In this document: piece by piece, positions 58,318 through 64,000 of the stretch | Position numbering within the stretch: the stretch's first letter is position 1 | How the letters are laid out: every line of letters starts with the position of its first letter | DNA from: Siniperca chuatsi | Taxonomy: Eukaryota > Chordata > Actinopteri > Centrarchiformes > Sinipercidae | Assembly (NCBI RefSeq): GCF_020085105.1 | Contig: NC_058063.1 | Span: 12,863,651-12,927,650, forward strand | Direction of reading: 5' to 3' | Length of the DNA stretch: 64,000 nucleotides | Position numbers and translations under genes: made by a program | Notes under the pieces: model-generated | Databases searched by the model: none | The model's input: only the letters and a program-made list of their open reading frames with translations | What the model was told of the DNA's origin: nothing

Positions 58318-61300
58318 GAATCCAATGCTGCCGCTCAGTTTTGTGAGAAACTTGAACTTCTGGAGTTGAAAAATACCAAAAACAGACCATCCATTCCAGT
58401 ATTATCCTGCTTTGAAAATTAAAATCTCTACCTGAAAATAATTGTTTTTAACATTCTTGTAAAATATATTGTCTTTTTCATTCAGATGTGTCTGTGAGCA
58501 GAGACAGCATCTTATTTCAAGTTATTTAATTAGATACCGAACATCAAGTTTGCTGGTTCGGGGGGTCAAGTAGCATTTCCTCACCTTTCCAGACGAAGAT
58601 CTTTCCGTTGGCGCCGTTGTCCAGAATGAAGCAGTCGTCGCGGACCAGCGCGTCCTTGGCGAACGGGCTCTTCTCCGACACTTTGGTCATCGTCATGGAA
58701 CCCGTCGCGTCGGACACCTGCGGGATAGGTGTACACAGTTTTATGCTGATGTAAATGGTAGTTTGACATATCAGTGCGGTTTTTAAAGCCCTGCAGATGA
58801 AGTTACCTTGTAGAGGGAGGCAGAGTTGGAAATGTCTGCTTTGTTGTCCTCTTCTTGCGTGCTCGCTGCCAGCTCTGGCTTCTGTCCCAGGACCTGCTCA
58901 ACATGACAGGAAGCTCAGAAAACAGAAACACTACCAAAAAAAAAACATAGTTTTTCAGGACTTCCTTAGCATAGTTAAAAGAATAGTTCCACATTATGGG
59001 GAATACGCTTATTCGCTTTCTTGCCCAGAGTTAGATCACTCTCATGTCTGTACGCTAATGATGAAGCTAAAGGCAGCAGACAGTTAGCTTAGCTTAGCAT
59101 TCAAAGTGGAAAACAGGTGAAACAGCTGGCCTGGCTCTGTCCAAAGGTAACAAAATGTGCCTACCAGCACCTCTAAAGCTCACTAATTAACATGCTATAT
59201 CTTGTTTGTTTAATCAATGAGGGTGATTTCAATTTTCTTCTCTAACTCTTAGCAAGAATGCGAATAAGTGCAAATGTCCAATTATTCCTTTAACATGATT
59301 TAATAATTATTTTTCTCTTAGTCCACCTTAATCTTACTAATGTCTTGTGAACAAAACCACTTACTAGATGAAACACAGCCAACTAAAACAGAATAAAAGT
59401 TACACAGTTACATAATAAAAGTGTGCGTCTACCTTGAGCATCTCCTCAGGCTCCTCCCCCTCGCAGGTGTCCACAATCCGGGCTTTGCCGTGTCTGTCCG
59501 TGTCACGGATCAGCGAGGCGATCTCGCGCACTTTCTGCTTCTCGAACATGTTGGCCTGTGACCCGATCCACGACACAATGGTCTGGAGGGCAAAGAAACA
59601 GCACGAGATCGCAATGATGAAACTGTCACTATAATCATAATCCCCTCGAGTAATTTGCAGTTTTAGACGGGCCAGAGAGTCCCAACAAACTTTATTTTGT
59701 ATTGCAGCAGTATTATGAGCAACTCGATTATGAAAGCTGACAGATTTTGAGCATATATGTTTTCCTGACGCTGGATTTACAGTTTGTGACCTCACCTCTC
59801 CGAGGTCGAGGATGAAGCAGTCTCCTTTGTTGAAGCTGCTCCAGGACAGCTCCACCTCCTTGGCACGGATGTTGCGTTTCCCTTTGATCTGGTACAACCT
59901 GTGCACCGTCCCGGAGCCCTGAGGCCTCCTGAAGCCCGACTCCACACCACCCACCTGCGAGAGATATTCACGGGATAATCATTTAAAGACATTGTGTGTG
60001 GGTTGTTTTTTTTTATGTTAGTTGACCTGCTGGGAAGAAACACTGAGATTTCAACTTTAACATCTCAGATTATTTTAACAAGCTCGAACTGAGTGACATG
60101 AATTAACTTTGGCACAGAGGCCATAATATCCAGGGTGCTGTAAAATGGATTTAACTAGCAATACAAATAAGCTATATAAAAAAGAAATATGTCAAAAGGC
60201 AATTTTTGCATTCAGTTTTTTCATTTATGATTGAAAACTTGAGAAAAATCATTCCAAACACTGCACGTTTTTTAATTAACATTGCAAGGGAATTTAGTAT
60301 AAATTTGAATAATTTCAAATAATCCTGCATGTGTGATATCATTGCTGTTGGATGAAAAGCTTGTGTCTCTAAAATGTCCACTTTTATGGAACTAAGAAAT
60401 GCATGCTTGTGTTTAGCTGGTCATGTAACCAAATTACACCATTCTCTCTGGGAACATTTCTAGGAAATGATTAAGAAATTACAAACTCATAAAAGAAACT
60501 GAAATGTAACTGTCCAGCTGAAGTTATAAAATGAGGTTTCTATTGTGAATTTCTCTCATATTTCAATGGCAGTTCGTTTTTTTTCTTAAAGCATCTGAAC
60601 ATCCAGAATCAGGTCTCTTCCCCCCCCCTCCTCCTCACCTTGTAGCTGACCCCTCTGGGGAAGAGGGCCATGAACTCCGGGGACTCGTAGCCCTGAACCT
60701 GCCTGTGCTGAACAGGGTCACCGCCCAGAAAGTGGTCCAGCTGGGTGGCCAACATGGCACACGCCACCTGCTCGTCCCGAGACGACTTCTCACCTACAAC
60801 AGAGAAAGCATTAAATATCACACACACTCCTCCAAGCAGAAACTTTGATTGATGATTTTATACCATTTTTATAAAACATTTGTTTCTTCATGCATATACA
60901 TGTGGGCGACGTTTGGGCTCATAACCTTTTAAATACTTTTTGTTCAGTGTTTCTGATTTATTCTTTTTTTTTGTTCTTCTGCTTCTCTATAAATTTTTTG
61001 TGTTGTGAGTTTGAGGGAGGTCATTTTTGAAAGAATAACAACTAAATGATGGAGACGGTTAAAAGTTCTAGAAGAGCTTTGTAAAAAACTAGTAATTTAA
61101 CCTTAAGATCTTTTGTCAAACTGCTATTTCCGAGGTCAAGAATCGCTCATATCATAACTGAGCTTGCATGTCGACAAAATCATGTCCCAATCATGTCCTA
61201 GTAGGTAGACCTGGAGTTGGGATTGTTTTGTCAAACAAAACATCCGTTAAAAATTCAAGTGAAGGCGAACAGAAACGCAGTAGAAGAGAGAGAACATCGC

Positions 61301-63030
61301 AATGCAAAAAAGAGATGGGAGGAAACATAAGGAAATGAGGCCAGAAAGGTTAAGATGTCACAATATGAGGAATAAAAGAGCTGCGGACAGAGTTGATGGG
61401 TCCCGGAGACAAAGAGATGAGAAGCAAACAGTGTGTCGACCAGCGGACGCACAAAAACAACACAGGGGTCATCAATTGTAAACAAGTGGAGGAGGGAGGG
61501 AGGCTTCAGAGAGACGCATGCTTGAGCACAGAGAGCCCTCTTCAAGCTGTGACAATCAGCTTAGTGTTACCTAAGCACCGGATACACGCTGGAAACAACA
61601 GCCACATTTGAGTACTGTAACAGTCCTCCTGCATTTTTAATGGGCCCTGCTAAAAAACCTTCCCAGTTTCCCTTTGGGACTTCCTGCCCCTCTTTCTCTC
61701 ATCATCCCTCCAGCCTGTCTCCTCACACAATGATGCAGCAGGTCAGCGCTGTGTCTCATGTGTCATCACCATTACCGGGAGGGTTATTAGCTTTTCAACC
61801 ACAGCGCAGGACCAGGATTAGGTGTGTAGTAAGCACTGGACAATGGTTAGCGCTTTTATTAGAAAGAGTAAAATAGAAATAGGAGAAGTATCCCTTCTCT
61901 GTAAGTCAGGACTACACATTCAAGTGTATGCGTGTCCTGGCTTTTCTAAAGGACGAAAGAAGCTTCCTGTTTCAGTGAGAAGCACAGTTGTCACCGCATC
62001 TCCTGCTGAAGACTGAACATTTCCAGAATATAGTGTGATACAGTATGTGTAGTATCATGTTGCACTGAATGTTGTTCTGTACACGTGTCTTTTAACCCCT
62101 GTGTTGTCCTTGGATATTGGTCTTTTCGGCACTGATCACCAAGACAAATAGTGATTCTGATGCAGAAACTGATCCTGATTTAGCCTGATGATCAAAGTGA
62201 ATTGTCATTTCACTAAATTTTTCAGTCTGACATCGTGTTCATGTTTTACAGGAGTTTTTTTCCCCCTAACCAATCAATAGAGAGTGACTTATCCGTCCTG
62301 CCGATGTCATCTTCAGTAGACACAGAAGCTGCAGTAGCTGTTGCAAATTAACATTTTTCCCGTTGATTGAACAAATATGCCTATTTAAGAGATGGTATTT
62401 CTGTACGTTGACTTGAAATGGTCTAATTTTGATGATCTCTTCTATTTCCCCCTGTAGTGTTTCTTGCACCGAGGAAATAGTATTCAGCTTGCTTTTTCTT
62501 GATAAATAAATAAAGCTGACTTGATTAAATAGCAGTGGTTTGACATTACTGATTGATTTTGTCCTGAAATGAGATGCCATCATTGTAAATGTGCCACCTA
62601 CTCAGACAGACTGGAAGCCTTTAGTCCTGAGTCAGACTGCATAGCTGCATGCAGCATACTCCTGTTGTGTTGTGCCTTGCTAAGGGGATGTGCTGCAACA
62701 CATTTTATATGACTGCTCTCTCATTCAGACTCAGTTTGGCTTGAAAAGAAGCCTATGGTTTATTAACAATCAGGTAGCATTCTTTTCTTCATGACAGAAA
62801 CACATTATCTAACCCAGATGTTTCTCCAGTGTCTCACCTATCCACATGTGGAGGTCGGCTCCCAGTTGACCACGGTTCTCCAGCACCAGGTAGGAGTCCC
62901 CGTTATAAAAGGCTCCCACCTCGGAGGGATCCAGCAAAACTGCCTTCATCTTCTCCACCCTCCACACTCGGAGGCCCATCTCCCGGACCTCTGGACCAAA
63001 CTGACCTGCTGCTGCCTGGATGGTGAGCAT
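57296..63030 (-). CDS. capg: Macrophage-capping protein CapG (gelsolin family)
   Basis: Coding exons 5' to 3': 63030-62838, 60793-60639, 59954-59796, 59582-59433, 58893-58807, 58717-58585, 57681-57590, 57361-57296; 344 aa (human CAPG 348). Caps actin filament barbed ends in a Ca2+/phosphoinositide-controlled way in cytoplasm and nucleus, without the severing of gelsolin. Three gelsolin-like repeats are visible. Repeat 1 has LRVWRVEKMKAV, YNGDSYLVLE, LHMWIG, SSRDEQVACAMLATQLD and PVQHRQVQG. Repeat 2 has GKRNIRAKEV, SFNKGDCFILDLG and GKARIVDTCEGEEPEEM. Repeat 3 has VSDATGSMTMTKV, DDCFILDNG and KIFVWKG, and the C-terminus ends FKQFFTNWN. The ATG used lies just after a splice acceptor (63031-63033), so an upstream non-coding exon is expected beyond 63100. 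A minus-strand AATAAA (57065-57070) lies about 230 bases past the stop. Confidence 0.95.
58282..58315 (+). repeat. CA dinucleotide microsatellite in a capg intron
   Basis: About 17 CA units between the capg exons at 57590-57681 and 58585-58717. Confidence 0.9.
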
Positions 63031-63879
63031 ACTGCAAGGAGGAAAGAGGAAGAAAAGACCAGTAAGACAAAAGGAAAGAAGACGTATGGACAAACTCTGC
63101 ATAAAATAGTGGGGAATGGCCTCAAAAATATGATTTTTATAGTGGATAACAGTCAAATGGCACTTGAGTCATACTTGGGAACCTGCCATTTTGGCTGGTG
63201 GTCTATGTAAATCCTCTCCCACAGAAGGGGAAGAAGCTGGCTGAAACAGGAAGTGTAAATACATGGAGTTGTGTCACTGTTTCCATGTGGGAATGGATGC
63301 TAAGTTTTGGTTGGAATAAGGAGAAGTGAAAGCACAAGTCAAGCCCACGAGGTACTGGCACATGAAGGAAGTACACAACTTGTCACTATCAGAAGACGAG
63401 TGGCTGTTTTTAGACTTTCTTACTGAAATCTTTACGAACCTTTACTGTTCTCCACACTGACTCAAAAAATGTGTTCAACTGCAAAGACCAGAACTCAACA
63501 CAGATGCCTCCAGAGTAGAGGATGTGGTCGGTTGTGGTGAGCGCTATTTCACATATACCCGACACAAAATGGAGGCTTGTGTTGCTGCATAACGACCACG
63601 TGCTACAATACATCACTTTCATGCAACACAACACCTAGCAGGCCACAGTTTGTCCAACCCTGTTACACAGGGTGTGTCACCCAACCACACTTCTGTCTCT
63701 TCCCATCTTCTCTCGCCTTGCTGCACTATATTTTGCATGACTGAGACAAAGTGAGGTCTGTAGAGAGACGAGTTAGTAGCACCTTTCTTTTCCTCGTTTC
63801 TCTCACTCTGTCCCACAATATTGTGATGTGGCAAAAGGTGCCAAAACTGAGATACATTCAGTAGGATTTATTGCAGGGT

Positions 63880-63936
63880 TGTTGTATTAGACTGCATACG
63901 TTTAAGATAGGTGTCCCTAATAAACTGGCAACTGGA
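63880..63936. repeat. Dispersed fish repeat with CTAATAAACTGGCAACTG end
   Basis: The segment GTATTAGACTGCATACGTTT then GGTGTCCCTAATAAACTGGC matches a widespread fish repeat end I recall as GGTGTACCTAATAAACTGGC. Left border and class unknown. Confidence 0.45.
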
Positions 63937-63940
63937 TGTA

Positions 63941-64000
63941 GGTCTACAACTAGTGATTATTTTCATTATTGAATAATCTCAAGATCATATTTTTTAATTT
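63941..64000. mobile_element. hAT-like repeat cut by the window end
   Basis: Starts GGTCTACAACTAGTGATTATT then TTCATTATTGAATAATCT, close to the GGCTGCAACTAACGATTATT terminus of the family at 33151-34077. It continues beyond the window. Confidence 0.55.

Noticed and set aside
1-64000. CRISPR arrays, operons, ribosomal or transfer RNA genes
   Set aside because: None seen; the sequence is vertebrate, and no cloverleaf-type tRNA or rRNA segment was recognised by reading.

Overview
This is a teleost fish genomic window, most likely a percomorph. The genes have many short exons with GT/AG borders. The intergenic and intronic DNA is AT-rich and full of interspersed repeats I recognise from fish genomes (hAT-like and piggyBac-like non-autonomous elements, L2-type LINE fragments, microsatellites). 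The set ybx2, slc2a4 and tp53 matches a vertebrate linkage group that in human lies on 17p13.1. No virus-derived element was recognised.

Layout: 1-3.3 kb holds no recognised gene. 3.34-6.52 kb (+) is ybx2, a Y-box cold-shock mRNA-binding protein. 10.2-20.1 kb (-) is slc2a4 (GLUT4 glucose transporter), tail to tail with ybx2, as in human. 20.1-25 kb is a shared 5' intergenic region, followed by tp53 (+; coding 26.5-30.97 kb). 33.03-43.72 kb (+) is an unfamiliar secreted protein: a C-type-lectin-like domain with a Cys/Thr-rich insertion, then five fibronectin type III domains. 47.0-49.1 kb (+) is a decayed C-type lectin gene. 50.0-54.8 kb (-) is a PRY/SPRY (B30.2) protein with exon-encoded tryptophan helical repeats. 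57.3-63.0 kb (-) is capg (macrophage capping protein). The window ends inside a hAT-like repeat.

All six intact coding genes were assembled by hand from splice sites. Each gives one continuous frame: ybx2 325 aa, slc2a4 505 aa, tp53 381 aa, lectin-FN3 726 aa, SPRY protein 439 aa, capg 344 aa. Four are named with high confidence. The lectin-FN3 and SPRY genes are described by domain only.

Most interesting points: a p53-type response element inside tp53 intron 4, where zebrafish has a p53-driven internal promoter; the lectin-FN3 gene with its unusual insertion and unclassified C-terminus; the repeat-bearing SPRY gene; a GLUT4 tail that keeps two trafficking motifs but replaces the di-leucine region with a short acidic repeat; and nested mobile elements, including a near-perfect palindrome flanked by 13-bp direct repeats.
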